This document shows positions 26,430-34,461 of a stretch of 47,037 nucleotides of DNA, piece after piece. This stretch comes from Thiobacillus sp. (GTDB lineage Bacteria; Pseudomonadota; Gammaproteobacteria; Burkholderiales; Thiobacillaceae). The position numbers and the translations under genes were made by a program. A model generated the notes under the pieces. That model saw nothing but the letters and a program-made list of their open reading frames with translations, made no database searches and was not told the origin of the DNA. The stretch is taken from NCBI GenBank assembly GCA_024709425.1, contig JANJWS010000009.1, positions 1-47,037 of the forward strand, given 5' to 3'. Each line of letters starts with the position of its first letter. Within the stretch, counting starts at the first letter, position 1.

Positions 26430-26721
26430 TCCTGGCAACCGCAGTGGACCGCTCTATACCCCTTCGAACATCGCATGAACCCTGACTTTTCTGCTTTTGA
26501 TTGCCGTCACCTGTTGGGCGAGACCGCTACACGCCCGCTGGCACGGCTGCTCACGCGCCTGCATTTGCACCCGCAAGGGACAGGCCGCATTCGTAAAGCC
26601 GCTAAAGCCGCAACGACTCCGCTCTCTCGCCTCCTTGCCGGCCCCGGCCTGCGGCGTCGTTGCTTCGCCGCCGGCACGCGATCAGACGCACCATCGGGCG
26701 CGCCCAACTGCGGTCCTTAGG
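26430..26721. other. Gap between Mut7-C gene and cytochrome gene, no supported gene
   Basis: An 81-codon open frame (26475-26720) is present but lacks a ribosome binding site and its composition is unlike a real protein (scattered Arg/Leu/Pro). The 3' end holds GCGCCCAAC, CGGT and AGGAT in the order and spacing seen before the Cys-rich gene at 10517. Confidence 0.4.
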
Positions 26722-27234
26722 ATGATGAGGACCACGATCTCGACGCCGCGTGCCACGCTTCTGACGGTTGCCTTGGGCGGGATGTTGCTTGCCGCCTGCG
26801 AGAAGCCGCCTTCGCCCGCCGCGCCCCCCACGCTTGACCGCCTCGCGGGAATGGTCGCGGAGGGTGAACCGCCACCTCGCGCCCCGGATGCACCCGAGGT
26901 GGCGCGGGGACTGGCCGTGTACACGCGCCATTGCCTGGAATGCCACGGTGAGCGGGGTGTCGGCCCCGCCGGTGACTGGCGCGTACGCGACGCCGACGGC
27001 CATTATCCGCCTCCACCGCTCGACGACAGCGCGCACGCCTGGCACCACCCGACCGCCGTGCTGCTGGAAATGATCCGTGACGGCAGTCCGGGCGGCGAGG
27101 GCAAGATGCCGGCCTGGCGGCACAAGCTCAGCGAACCGGAGATGCAGGATGTGGTCGCCTACATCAAATCGCTGTGGTCGGATGACGTGTATCGCCTGTG
27201 GTGGAAGATGGAGCGGCAGTCGCTGGAGCCATGA
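26722..27234 (+). CDS. c-type cytochrome lipoprotein
   Basis: 170 residues. A lipoprotein signal ends in LLAAC (Cys26), so the mature protein would be membrane anchored in the periplasm. A single class I cytochrome c domain follows with heme motif CLECH (71-75) and axial Met129 in GKMPAW. The C-terminal helix SEPEMQDVVAYIKSLWSDDVYRLWWKM is typical of cytochromes that dock to oxidases or reductases. The partner is not evident nearby. An ATG three bases downstream is an equally good start. Confidence 0.88.
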   Translation: MMRTTISTPRATLLTVALGGMLLAACEKPPSPAAPPTLDRLAGMVAEGEPPPRAPDAPEVARGLAVYTRHCLECHGERGVGPAGDWRVRDADGHYPPPPLDDSAHAWHHPTAVLLEMIRDGSPGGEGKMPAWRHKLSEPEMQDVVAYIKSLWSDDVYRLWWKMERQSLEP

Positions 27235-27248
27235 GCGCGGCCCGCGCG

Positions 27249-27318
27249 GTTAACGTGAAACAGCGCGAAGCGATTCCGTGTCCCCCTCTCTCGCTTGTGG
27301 GAGATGGGGAGAGGGAAA
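27249..27318. repeat. Dispersed repeat, copy 1
   Basis: The first 40 bases match 31425-31464 at 37 positions (core AAGCGATTCCG) and lead into CCCCCTC; both copies end in GGGGAGAGGGAAA. Both lie in intergenic gaps. The pyrimidine and purine blocks can pair with each other. Confidence 0.85.
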
Positions 27319-27367
27319 CGGGCATGGCGGGTTTCATCGTCAGGGGTGGCAACGCGCCATGCCCGTT
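27317..27367. repeat. 13-bp perfect inverted repeat before the DUF302 gene
   Basis: AACGGGCATGGCG (27317-27329) and CGCCATGCCCGTT (27355-27367) with a 25-base loop, no T tract. The tail CCATGCCCGTTAG also occurs at 12911-12923, at the end of the array near the hemerythrin gene, so it is probably part of the same repeat family. Confidence 0.8.
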
Positions 27368-27405
27368 AGAATGCGAAGTCCGCGTTCAACTAACAGGAGC
27401 ATTTC

Positions 27406-27801
27406 ATGAGCGACTACGGATTCGACACCCAGATCAACGGACCCTTCGATGCCGCCATCGAGAAGGTCATCGCCGCGCTGAAGGCGGAAGGCTTCGGCGT
27501 GCTCACCGACATCGACGTCAAGACGACGATGAAGGCCAAGCTCGACGTCGACATGCGTCCCTACCGCATCCTCGGCGCGTGCAATCCGCCGCTGGCGAAT
27601 CAGGCGATCGGCGCGGAGCCCGATGTCGGCATGCTGCTGCCCTGCAACGTGGTGGTGCGCGAGGAGGCCGATGGCAAGGTGACGGTGTCCTTTCTCGATC
27701 CAGACATCATGGTCAAGCTGGTCGCCAACCCTGCGGTACATGGTGTCGCGGCCGAGGCGCGCGCGCGCTTGCTGCGGGTGAAGGACGGTCTCGCCGCCTG
27801 A
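27406..27801 (+). CDS. DUF302 family protein
   Basis: 131 residues with an AGGAGC ribosome binding site. The complete DUF302 pattern is visible: [62 protein letters not shown] and [12 protein letters not shown]. The fold is small alpha/beta; function is not established, though members often lie near sulfur and electron-transfer genes in sulfur oxidisers. It follows the cytochrome gene by 170 bp that contain a repeat element. Confidence 0.9.
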   Translation: MSDYGFDTQINGPFDAAIEKVIAALKAEGFGVLTDIDVKTTMKAKLDVDMRPYRILGACNPPLANQAIGAEPDVGMLLPCNVVVREEADGKVTVSFLDPDIMVKLVANPAVHGVAAEARARLLRVKDGLAA

Positions 27802-28056
27802 AGCAAATCGACCAGCGGGCGCGCACTACCCGTCTTGACACGCCTTCCCGGCAGGGTAGAGTTCGCCCCGTGATCGACGCCACTTTCTCTTGCCTGCTGC
27901 GCCTCCGCTGTGCGCCCATAGACCGGGCCGCTGCCGGCTGGCTGCGCTTCGGCATCACCGCCCTGCCCGAACAGGGGCCGCCGTCCGCCCTGCGCTGACA
28001 GCTTTGCGCCATGGCCGCCTGCGGCGTGGCGTTCCCGTGTTCGTTCTGGATTTGCC

Positions 28057-29229
28057 ATGACTTCCCAAACCATCGACTTCGTTCCCGCCGTCGCGCCGGT
28101 GTCCGATTCCGATCCCATCGTCGGCGGCCGCGTCGAGCTGCAACTGCTCACCACCCTGAAGTGCAATCTCAAGTGTACCTACTGCTCGCTCGGCGTGGGC
28201 GACGTGCTGGGTTCGCAGACCGAGCTGAAGTACGACATCGACCAGCTCGCGCGCTTCGTCGACACCCACCTCAAGGGCAAGGAAATCTATGTGACCTTCT
28301 ACGGTGGCGAGCCGACGCTCAACCGATCGATGATGGAGGCGGTGATGCGCCGCTTCCCCGAGTTCCGCTACCAGTTGCAGACCAACGGCACGCTGCTCGA
28401 CGATCTACCCGACTGGGTGCTGGCGAAGCTGTCCAACATCCTCGTGTCGATCGATGGCGGCGAGGCCATCACCGACGGCTACCGCGGGCGCGGCATCTGG
28501 CGCCAGGTGATCAAGAACCTGGATAAGGTGCACGGCAAGGTCGGCGGCACTATCACCGCGCGCGTGACCTGGGGCAACCCCGACACCACGTTCGAGGAAC
28601 TCGACGAACTGGCTTCGGCGCTGGAGGCGATCGACTATCTCTACTGGCAGTTCGTCGCCGACGAGATGTATTTCGGTGACTCGGTGGAGAAGCGCAAGGC
28701 GGTGCTGGTGAAGCTCATCGACAAGTTCTTCGCTTCGACCGACACGCTCTATCCGCTGATTCCGGTGATGGGCATGGTGCGCAACAAGCTGCTACCCAAC
28801 CGCGCGCAGGAGCTTTACGCGGGGCTCACCCAGTGCCGCGTGTCGACGCATCTCATCAACGTCATGCCCAACGGCGAAATTTTCCCATGCCCGGACATGA
28901 TGTACGCGCCGACGATGAAGATGGGCGAAATCCAGGGCAACTGGCTGAAGAAGAGCCCGCTGCAACCGACCCCGGAGATGCCGTGCGAAACCTGCGAGGC
29001 GTTCTCGTGGTGCCGCCGCAACTGCATGAAGAACCTGTATCTGGGCTACGTGAAGCAGGATGAGCGCTACCGCGCCAACGTCGTCGAGCCCATCTGCGAA
29101 CTCATCCGCTTCATGGGCCGCGAGATCGACCGGCACGACCCGCACGCGTGGTTCGCCAAGCTGCCGGTGCCGGTGCGCAAGCGGCTGACCGACGCGGAAG
29201 TCTACGAGTACGTGGAGATCATGCCGTAA
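28057..29229 (+). CDS. Radical SAM/SPASM-domain protein, candidate peptide- or protein-modifying enzyme
   Basis: 390 residues. The radical SAM cluster motif is Cys36, Cys40, Cys43 (CNLKCTYC), followed by the GGE motif TFYGGEPTLN. The C-terminal third carries a SPASM-type set of cysteines (CRVSTHLINVMPNGEIFPCPD, then CETCEAFSWCRRNC) for auxiliary 4Fe-4S clusters. Such enzymes commonly modify peptides or proteins, sometimes sugars. No obvious precursor or maturation partner is adjacent; a 42-codon GTG-started frame at 27870-27998 is the only small candidate. The specific reaction is unknown. It is convergent with the DUF2288 gene. Confidence 0.85.
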   Translation: MTSQTIDFVPAVAPVSDSDPIVGGRVELQLLTTLKCNLKCTYCSLGVGDVLGSQTELKYDIDQLARFVDTHLKGKEIYVTFYGGEPTLNRSMMEAVMRRFPEFRYQLQTNGTLLDDLPDWVLAKLSNILVSIDGGEAITDGYRGRGIWRQVIKNLDKVHGKVGGTITARVTWGNPDTTFEELDELASALEAIDYLYWQFVADEMYFGDSVEKRKAVLVKLIDKFFASTDTLYPLIPVMGMVRNKLLPNRAQELYAGLTQCRVSTHLINVMPNGEIFPCPDMMYAPTMKMGEIQGNWLKKSPLQPTPEMPCETCEAFSWCRRNCMKNLYLGYVKQDERYRANVVEPICELIRFMGREIDRHDPHAWFAKLPVPVRKRLTDAEVYEYVEIMP

Positions 29230-29256
29230 GGCTGTGTGCGTAGCCCGCGGACGGCG

Positions 29257-29553
29257 CTACCTTTCCTGCACCAGCACCCACGGCGCCACCACCACCGCCC
29301 ACAGGCCGGGTTGGCGCGTGTGCCAGTCCTCGGCGTCGAGCAGGTCCGCGCGCGCGATGCGGCCCTCGGCGAGCCAGGCTTCAATGCGGGCGGCGTTGTT
29401 TTCCGCCACGTCCAGTGCAACATCGACGAGATCCATATCGGGGGCGACCCGGATGACGGCGCCGCGCGCGAACGGGCGTTCCAGTTCCGCCCACGCGATG
29501 CGGGCGGTTTCGAGATTGAGCTTCGCCCGCAGCAGATCGCGTGGGGTGGTCAT
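29257..29553 (-). CDS. DUF2288 family protein
   Basis: 98 residues starting MTTPRDLLRAKLNLETARIAW. The opening, ELERPFARGAVIRV and VDVALDVAENNAARIEAWL match DUF2288, a small soluble family of unknown function. It begins 18 bp after the ATPase gene, so it is probably the last gene of the phd-like/yjgR/DUF2288 run. Confidence 0.85.
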   Translation of the reverse strand: MTTPRDLLRAKLNLETARIAWAELERPFARGAVIRVAPDMDLVDVALDVAENNAARIEAWLAEGRIARADLLDAEDWHTRQPGLWAVVVAPWVLVQER

Positions 29554-29571
29554 TTCGGCTCGGTCGGCAGA

Positions 29572-31080
29572 CTAGCGCCGGCCGCCGAAAATGCTCCCCA
29601 GCACGCCGCGGATGATCGCGCGGCCGACCTGGCTCCCAATTGAGCGCGCGGCGGATTTCGCCATGGCCTCGACCGCTCCTTCGCGGCGGCCGCCGCGTCC
29701 ACCGAGGAGGTCGCCCAGGATGCCGCCGCCGCTTTCCGGCTGTTGTGCGGCCACTTTGGCCTGCTGTTTTGCCTGTTCGGCTTCGGCCGCGGCCTGCGCC
29801 GTCTGCTCGGTGCGCGCCTTGAGGATCTCGTGCGCCGACTCGCGGTCGACGGTCTTGTCGTAGACGCCGGCCACCAGCGACGCCTGGATCAGACGCCGCC
29901 GATGCGCGTCGGTGATCGGGCCGATCTGTCCTTGCGGCGGCACGATGAAGGCGCGCTCGACCACGCCGGGGCGGCCCTTGGCGTCGAGGAAGGACACCAG
30001 TGCCTCGCCGACGCCGAGTTCGGTGATCGCGGCGGCTTCGTCGAGTTCGGGGTTGTCGCGCATGGTCTCGGCCGCTGCCTTCACCGCCTTCTGGTCGCGT
30101 GCGGAGAAGGCGCGCAGCGCGTGCTGCACGCGGTTGCCGAGCTGGGAGAGCACCTTGTCCGGCACGTCGGCCGGGTTCTGCGTGACGAAGTAGACGCCGA
30201 CGCCCTTGGAGCGGATCAGGCGCACCACCTGTTCGATCTTTTCCACCAAGGCCTCGGGCGCATCGTTGAATAGCAGGTGCGCCTCGTCGAAGAAGAACAC
30301 CAGTTTTGGTTTGTCGAGGTCGCCTGCTTCCGGCAGGTTTTCGAACAGCTCGGCCAGGAGCCACAACAGCAGCGTCGCGTATAGCTTCGGCGACTGCATC
30401 AGGCGGTCGGCCGACAGGATGTTGACGACGCCGCGGCCGCGGTCGGTCTGCATGAGATCGGCGATGTTGAGCATCGGCTCGCCGAAGATCGCCTCGCCGC
30501 CCTGCGACTCCAGCGCCAGCAGGCCGCGCTGGATCGCGCCGATCGATGCTGCCGAGACGTTGCCGTACTCGGTGGTGAACTGCCTGGCGTTGTCGCCGAC
30601 GAAGGCGAGCATCGAGCGTAGATCCTTGAGATCCAGCAGCAAAAGGCCATTGTCGTCCGCCACCTTGAACACCAGGTTCAGCACGCCGCTCTGCGTTTCA
30701 TTGAGATCGAGCATCCTCGACAGCAGCAGCGGCCCCATGTCCGACACCGTGGCGCGCACCGGATGGCCGGCCTCGCCGAACGGGTCCCACAAGGTGACCG
30801 GATAGCCCTGGTGTTCGAAGCCTTCGAGCTTCAGCATCTCGACCCGCTCGGCCACCTTGGCATTGCCGCCCCCTGGCTGCGAGATGCCCGACAGATCGCC
30901 CTTCACGTCCGACATGAAGCACGGCACGCCGATGCGGGAAAAGTGCTCGGCCAGCGTCTGCAGCGTGACCGTCTTGCCGGTGCCGGTGGCGCCGGTGATG
31001 AGGCCGTGACGGTTCGCCATCTGCGGCAGCAGGTGGAGGTCGGTGGTGGCGTTTTTGGCAATGAGGAGCGGTTCGGTCAT
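29572..31080 (-). CDS. yjgR: HerA/FtsK-like ATPase YjgR (DUF853)
   Basis: 502 residues. Walker A GATGTGKT at 30-37, Walker [13 protein letters not shown], and the arginine-finger region [38 protein letters not shown]853 proteins are HerA-type P-loop ATPases; function in bacteria is not settled. The C-terminal 90 residues hold an Ala/Gln-rich coiled coil and a Gly/Arg-rich tail ([18 protein letters not shown]). The ATG at 31080 overlaps the stop of the Phd-like gene as ATGA. An in-frame ATG at 31098 is an alternative start. Confidence 0.88.
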   Translation of the reverse strand: MTEPLLIAKNATTDLHLLPQMANRHGLITGATGTGKTVTLQTLAEHFSRIGVPCFMSDVKGDLSGISQPGGGNAKVAERVEMLKLEGFEHQGYPVTLWDPFGEAGHPVRATVSDMGPLLLSRMLDLNETQSGVLNLVFKVADDNGLLLLDLKDLRSMLAFVGDNARQFTTEYGNVSAASIGAIQRGLLALESQGGEAIFGEPMLNIADLMQTDRGRGVVNILSADRLMQSPKLYATLLLWLLAELFENLPEAGDLDKPKLVFFFDEAHLLFNDAPEALVEKIEQVVRLIRSKGVGVYFVTQNPADVPDKVLSQLGNRVQHALRAFSARDQKAVKAAAETMRDNPELDEAAAITELGVGEALVSFLDAKGRPGVVERAFIVPPQGQIGPITDAHRRRLIQASLVAGVYDKTVDRESAHEILKARTEQTAQAAAEAEQAKQQAKVAAQQPESGGGILGDLLGGRGGRREGAVEAMAKSAARSIGSQVGRAIIRGVLGSIFGGRR

Positions 31081-31403
31081 GGTGTGTCCCGGGTGCATGG
31101 ATTCCAAAATTCTAGCGAGTTTGGCGCAGTTCCGCGTTCCGTACGCACCGCCGTGACTGTTGTGCCGATTTCCGCCATCCCCTCGGCCTCGGGCGCCTCT
31201 GCGTATCCCGCCTCGATGCGCCGGCACAACGCGCCGAAGCGTGCCTGCATGCGCCGGATGCGTGCGAACAGCCGTGCGTTGACCAGCGCCGCTGCCGGCT
31301 TGCCGTTCTTGTTGATCACGATGTTGTCGTGCCGGTACTGCACTTGGTTCAGCATCTCGCCCAGGTTCCGGCGAAGGGCGGTCGCGCTGGTTTCGTTGAT
31401 CAT
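31077..31403 (-). CDS. Phd/YefM-family antitoxin-like protein without a toxin gene beside it
   Basis: 108 residues from [52 protein letters not shown], the Phd/YefM DNA-binding and dimerisation core. A longer than usual C-terminal tail follows. No toxin overlaps it: the next gene is the HerA-like ATPase (ATGA overlap) and the preceding one is the vapC gene 149 bp away, which has its own vapB. It is either an orphan antitoxin, a plain transcription repressor of the ATPase operon, or the remnant of a lost pair. Confidence 0.82.
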   Translation of the reverse strand: MINETSATALRRNLGEMLNQVQYRHDNIVINKNGKPAAALVNARLFARIRRMQARFGALCRRIEAGYAEAPEAEGMAEIGTTVTAVRTERGTAPNSLEFWNPCTRDTP

Positions 31404-31424
31404 GGCAGGCCTCTCGTGAAGAGC

Positions 31425-31526
31425 GTTAGCGTGAAACATCGCGAAGCGATTCCGCGTCCCCCTCGCCCGCTTGCTGGCCCAGTCGATCGCATAGAGGCTT
31501 CATCAGAGGGCTGGGGAGAGGGAAAA
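31425..31526. repeat. Dispersed repeat, copy 2
   Basis: Matches copy 1 (27249-27318) at 37 of 40 bases in its first part and ends in the same GGGGAGAGGGAAA, with about 30 extra bases between. It occupies the gap between vapC and the Phd-like gene. Confidence 0.85.
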
Positions 31527-31552
31527 CAAGTGGCACCGGCCGCCGTGGCGCC

Positions 31553-31957
31553 TCAAACCCAGTTTTCCAGCTTCAGGCCCGGTACCCGTTCGAATTCGCG
31601 CAGGTTGTTGCTGACCAGCGGCACGTTCAGCGCCCGCGCATGCGCGGCGATCCACAGATCGTTGTTGCCGATGGGCGTGCCCGCCTTCTGCAAGGTGGTG
31701 CGAATTTCGCCGTAGTGCCGGCCCGCTTCCGCAGGCAGCGGCAGCACCTCGACCGAACGGGCGAATTGCAGCAGCAATTCATGTGCGCGCGCCGGATTAC
31801 TGCTCTTGTCCGCGCCGAAGCACAGTTCACCCCAGGTGATGACCGAGATGCCCAGCGAGCCGACGGCGGCACGCGCAAACCGCCTGCCCACCGTCGCGGG
31901 ATGCTGGCGCGCGATGTAGATGCAAATGTTGGTGTCGAGCAGGCGCGCAACTGTCAT
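31553..31957 (-). CDS. vapC: VapC PIN-domain ribonuclease toxin
   Basis: 134 residues. The acidic PIN site is Asp8 (LLDTNICIYI), Glu44 (TWGELCFGAD) and Asp100 (NNDLWIAAHA); the fourth position is Asn118 (SNNLREFERV), common in this family. VapC toxins cleave tRNA or rRNA with Mg2+. Its ATG overlaps the vapB stop as TAATG, so the pair is coupled, antitoxin first. Confidence 0.93.
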   Translation of the reverse strand: MTVARLLDTNICIYIARQHPATVGRRFARAAVGSLGISVITWGELCFGADKSSNPARAHELLLQFARSVEVLPLPAEAGRHYGEIRTTLQKAGTPIGNNDLWIAAHARALNVPLVSNNLREFERVPGLKLENWV

Positions 31958-32187
31958 TACAGGCCTTCACGCGATTGCGGCGGCGTGTCCTGCCGGTCTT
32001 CGGCAAAAAAGTCCTCGGGCAGCGTGGCCAGGGCGTCGAATGCCTGCTTGAGGGTACGGACCGGCTGTCGCAGAACGATTTCGTCACCGCGTCGCTCGAT
32101 TTCGACTTCGTCGGTGCTGAACTGGAATTCGCGCGGGATGCGTACTGCCTGCGAATTACCGCTCCTGAAGACCTTTGCTATCGCCAT
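31957..32187 (-). CDS. vapB: VapB AbrB-type antitoxin
   Basis: 76 residues from MAIAKVFRSGNSQAVRIPRE, the swapped-hairpin AbrB/SpoVT DNA-binding domain (residues 1-45), then a C-terminal tail (AFDALATLPEDFFAEDRQD) that would occupy the VapC active site. A palindrome just upstream is the likely autoregulatory operator. Confidence 0.92.
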   Translation of the reverse strand: MAIAKVFRSGNSQAVRIPREFQFSTDEVEIERRGDEIVLRQPVRTLKQAFDALATLPEDFFAEDRQDTPPQSREGL

Positions 32188-32206
32188 GTCGTGCTCCACG
32201 GGGTGT

Positions 32207-32223
32207 ATATACGAGAAGTATAT
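32207..32223. promoter_or_regulatory. Candidate vapBC operator
   Basis: ATATAC-GAGAA-GTATAT is a perfect 6-bp inverted repeat with a 5-bp centre, 19 bp before the vapB ATG. VapBC complexes bind such sites to repress their own operon. Confidence 0.65.
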
Positions 32224-32255
32224 CCATTGAAGCGCAATCGGCAACCCGGTCTTCG

Positions 32256-33251
32256 TTACGCGTCATTCCACAGCCACGCCGCCCCACGCACCCCGCTGGA
32301 GTCGCCGTGCTTCGGCGGTACCAGTTTCGTGTCGACGCGGTCGGAGAATACGTAGCGCGGCCACAGTCGCGGCACCGTGTCATATAGCCGCTCGATGTTC
32401 GAGAGCCCGCCGCCCAACACGATCACATCGGGGTCGATCAGGTTGATGACGCCAGCGAGGGCGCGCGCGAGGCGTTCTTCATAGCGCGCGAGCGTCGCGC
32501 TGCACGGGCCGTAACCGGCGTTGGCGAGTTGCGCGATCTCGTGCGCGGGAAGATCCTCGCCACCGTAGCGCACATGGTCGGCGGCAAACGCGGGCCCGGA
32601 AAGCCAGGTTTCGATGCAGCCCTTTTTGCCGCAGTAGCATGCCGGAGCGGCCTCCAACTCGCGCGGGCTCGGCCAGGGGTGCAGGATGGCCTCGCCGGTG
32701 GCGGGATGCTGGCCGGTGCCCTCGCGGTCGGCTTGCGCGTGGGCGAACTGGAAGTAGGGCAGGGGCGAGTGGCCCCATTCGCCGGCGATGGCATTGGCGC
32801 CGCGCAGCAGGTGCCCGCGCACGACCACGCCGCCGCCGACGCCGGTGCCGAGGATCACGCCGAACACGGTGTCCGCCCCGGCCGCCGAACCGTCGGTCGC
32901 TTCCGACAGCACGAAGCAGTCGGCGTCGTTGGCGAGCCGCACCTCGCGATTCAGTGCACGTTCGAGATCTTCCTGCAGCGGCCGGCCGTTGAGGCAGGTC
33001 GAGTTGCAGTTCTTCATGCGGCTGGTCGCCGGCGAGATCGCGCCGGGGGTGCCGACGCCGACCGTACCCTGGCGGCCCAGCTCGACTTCGGCCGCATGGA
33101 TCAGCGCGGCGACCGCAGCCACGGTGGCGGGATAGTCGTTCTGCGGCGTCGGCACGCGGCGGCGCAGGATCTCGTGTCCGGCCGCGTCGAGCGCAATGAG
33201 TTCGATCTTGGTGCCGCCGAGGTCGACGCCCAAGCGTATAGAGGGAGCCAA
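32256..33251 (-). CDS. ROK-family sugar kinase (fructokinase-like)
   Basis: 331 residues. N-terminal phosphate loop [29 protein letters not shown], substrate loop [11 protein letters not shown] and the ROK signature with zinc cysteines [15 protein letters not shown]. It resembles Mak/NagK-type kinases that phosphorylate fructose or other hexoses; the sugar cannot be fixed from sequence. No ATG precedes the conserved N-terminus; I chose TTG at 33251, which has GGAG 10 bases upstream. TTG at 33275 is possible. It is divergent from yebC with 41 bp between starts. Confidence 0.9.
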   Translation of the reverse strand: MAPSIRLGVDLGGTKIELIALDAAGHEILRRRVPTPQNDYPATVAAVAALIHAAEVELGRQGTVGVGTPGAISPATSRMKNCNSTCLNGRPLQEDLERALNREVRLANDADCFVLSEATDGSAAGADTVFGVILGTGVGGGVVVRGHLLRGANAIAGEWGHSPLPYFQFAHAQADREGTGQHPATGEAILHPWPSPRELEAAPACYCGKKGCIETWLSGPAFAADHVRYGGEDLPAHEIAQLANAGYGPCSATLARYEERLARALAGVINLIDPDVIVLGGGLSNIERLYDTVPRLWPRYVFSDRVDTKLVPPKHGDSSGVRGAAWLWNDA

Positions 33252-33292
33252 GGTGTAAAATCTCCGGCTATTCAAATTGCGTTGGAATCGAC

Positions 33293-34024
33293 ATGGCAGG
33301 ACATTCGAAATGGGCCAACATCCAGCACCGTAAAGGGCGTCAGGATGCCAAGCGTGACAAGATCTTCACCAAGCTTATCAAGGAAATCACCGTGGCCGCC
33401 AAAATGGGCGGTGGCGACCCCGCGATGAACCCGCGGCTGCGCCTGGCGATCGAGAAAGGCAAGGCCGACTCCTTGCCGAAGGACAACATTGAAAACGCGA
33501 TCAAGCGCGGCACCGGCCAGCTCGAAGGGGTGAACTACGAGGAAGCGCGCTACGAAGGCTACGGCATTGGCGGCGTCGCGGTGATGGTCGACTGTCTCAC
33601 CGACAACAAGACGCGCACCGTCGCCGACGTGCGCCACGCCTTCGTCAAGCACGGCGGCAACATGGGCACCGACGGCTGTGTCGCGTTCCAGTTCAAGCAC
33701 TGCGGGCAGATCGTGCTGGAGCCGGGTGCGAGCGAGGACGCGGTGATGGAAACCGCGCTGGAAGCCGGTGCGGACGATGTTATCTCCAACGACGACGGCT
33801 CGATCGAGGTGCTGACCTCGCCCGACCCCAAGGCCTTCGAGGCGGTGAAGGAGGCTCTGGAAAAGGCCGGCTTCAAGCCGGCCGTCGCGGAGATCACCAT
33901 GCGCCCGGAAGCCGAGACCGAACTCGCCGGCGATGACGCGGTGAAGATGCAGAAGATCCTCGACGCGCTGGAAAGCCTCGACGACGTGCAGGAGGTCTAC
34001 ACCAACGCCGTGTTGCCGGAGTGA
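33293..34024 (+). CDS. yebC: YebC/PmpR-family protein
   Basis: 243 residues, starting [21 protein letters not shown], the nearly invariant YebC N-terminus. YebC proteins associate with ribosomes (recent work) and act as regulators in some species. In many proteobacteria yebC directly precedes ruvC-ruvA-ruvB, and here it does too, except that a four-helix-bundle gene with inverted repeats has come between. Confidence 0.95.
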   Translation: MAGHSKWANIQHRKGRQDAKRDKIFTKLIKEITVAAKMGGGDPAMNPRLRLAIEKGKADSLPKDNIENAIKRGTGQLEGVNYEEARYEGYGIGGVAVMVDCLTDNKTRTVADVRHAFVKHGGNMGTDGCVAFQFKHCGQIVLEPGASEDAVMETALEAGADDVISNDDGSIEVLTSPDPKAFEAVKEALEKAGFKPAVAEITMRPEAETELAGDDAVKMQKILDALESLDDVQEVYTNAVLPE

Positions 34025-34040
34025 GACGTGCGAGAAAACG

Positions 34041-34458
34041 TGAGGCGTGAGGCGTGAGGCATTCAGGACGCAAGCATTACGACCTGTTGCTGTGGCAGCA
34101 GGCAATGTTGCTGGTCAAGCACGTCTACGAAGTAACGCGCGTTTTTCACGCCGAGGAGAAATTCGGACTGATCTCCCAGATGCGCCGGGCAGCGATTTCG
34201 GTGCCGAGCAATATCGCCGAAGGTGCGGCGCGGCAAACCAATAAGGAATTCATTCAGTTCTTGGCCATCGCTCGCGGTTCGTTAAGCGAACTCGATACCC
34301 AGTTTCTGTTGGCGAAGGATCTGGCGTTTACGCTGGAGCAGCCCGAACTTGCAAACCAGATCGACCGTGTCTTCGGATTGTTGGGTGGGCTCTTGAACTC
34401 GCTTCAGAACGAAGGCAGGTCATGATGCCCGCCCCGCCCGCTCACGCCTCACGCCTCA
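34041..34458. mobile_element. Four-helix-bundle gene cassette with 18-bp inverted repeats
   Basis: TGAGGCGTGAGGCGTGAG (34041-34058) and its exact complement (34441-34458) bound a 418-bp segment with a single gene. Each end consists of a tandem GTGAGGC/GCCTCAC heptamer. The segment sits in the yebC-ruvC gap, and the right end directly abuts the first codons of ruvC. No transposase is encoded, so it would have to be moved in trans or by an unknown mechanism. Confidence 0.7.
34054..34425 (+). CDS. S23-type four-helix-bundle protein (PF05635)
   Basis: 123 residues. LLLWQQAMLLVKHVYEVTRVF, EEKFGLISQMRRAAISVPSNIAEGAARQTNKEFIQFLAIARGSLSELDTQ is the signature of the 23S-rRNA intervening-sequence (S23) family, a small basic-acidic four-helix bundle, relatives of which include the Avd protein of diversity-generating retroelements. 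Function here is unknown. The start is GTG at 34054, inside the third heptamer of the terminal repeat; upstream heptamers supply GAGG as ribosome binding site. Its TGA (34423-34425) is followed in the same frame by ruvC. Confidence 0.87.
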   Translation: MRHSGRKHYDLLLWQQAMLLVKHVYEVTRVFHAEEKFGLISQMRRAAISVPSNIAEGAARQTNKEFIQFLAIARGSLSELDTQFLLAKDLAFTLEQPELANQIDRVFGLLGGLLNSLQNEGRS

Positions 34459-34461
34459 AGA

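Noticed and set aside
26475..26720. An 81-codon plus-strand frame before the cytochrome gene
   Set aside because: No ribosome binding site, Arg/Leu-rich composition, no recognisable motif, and overlaps repeat-like DNA.
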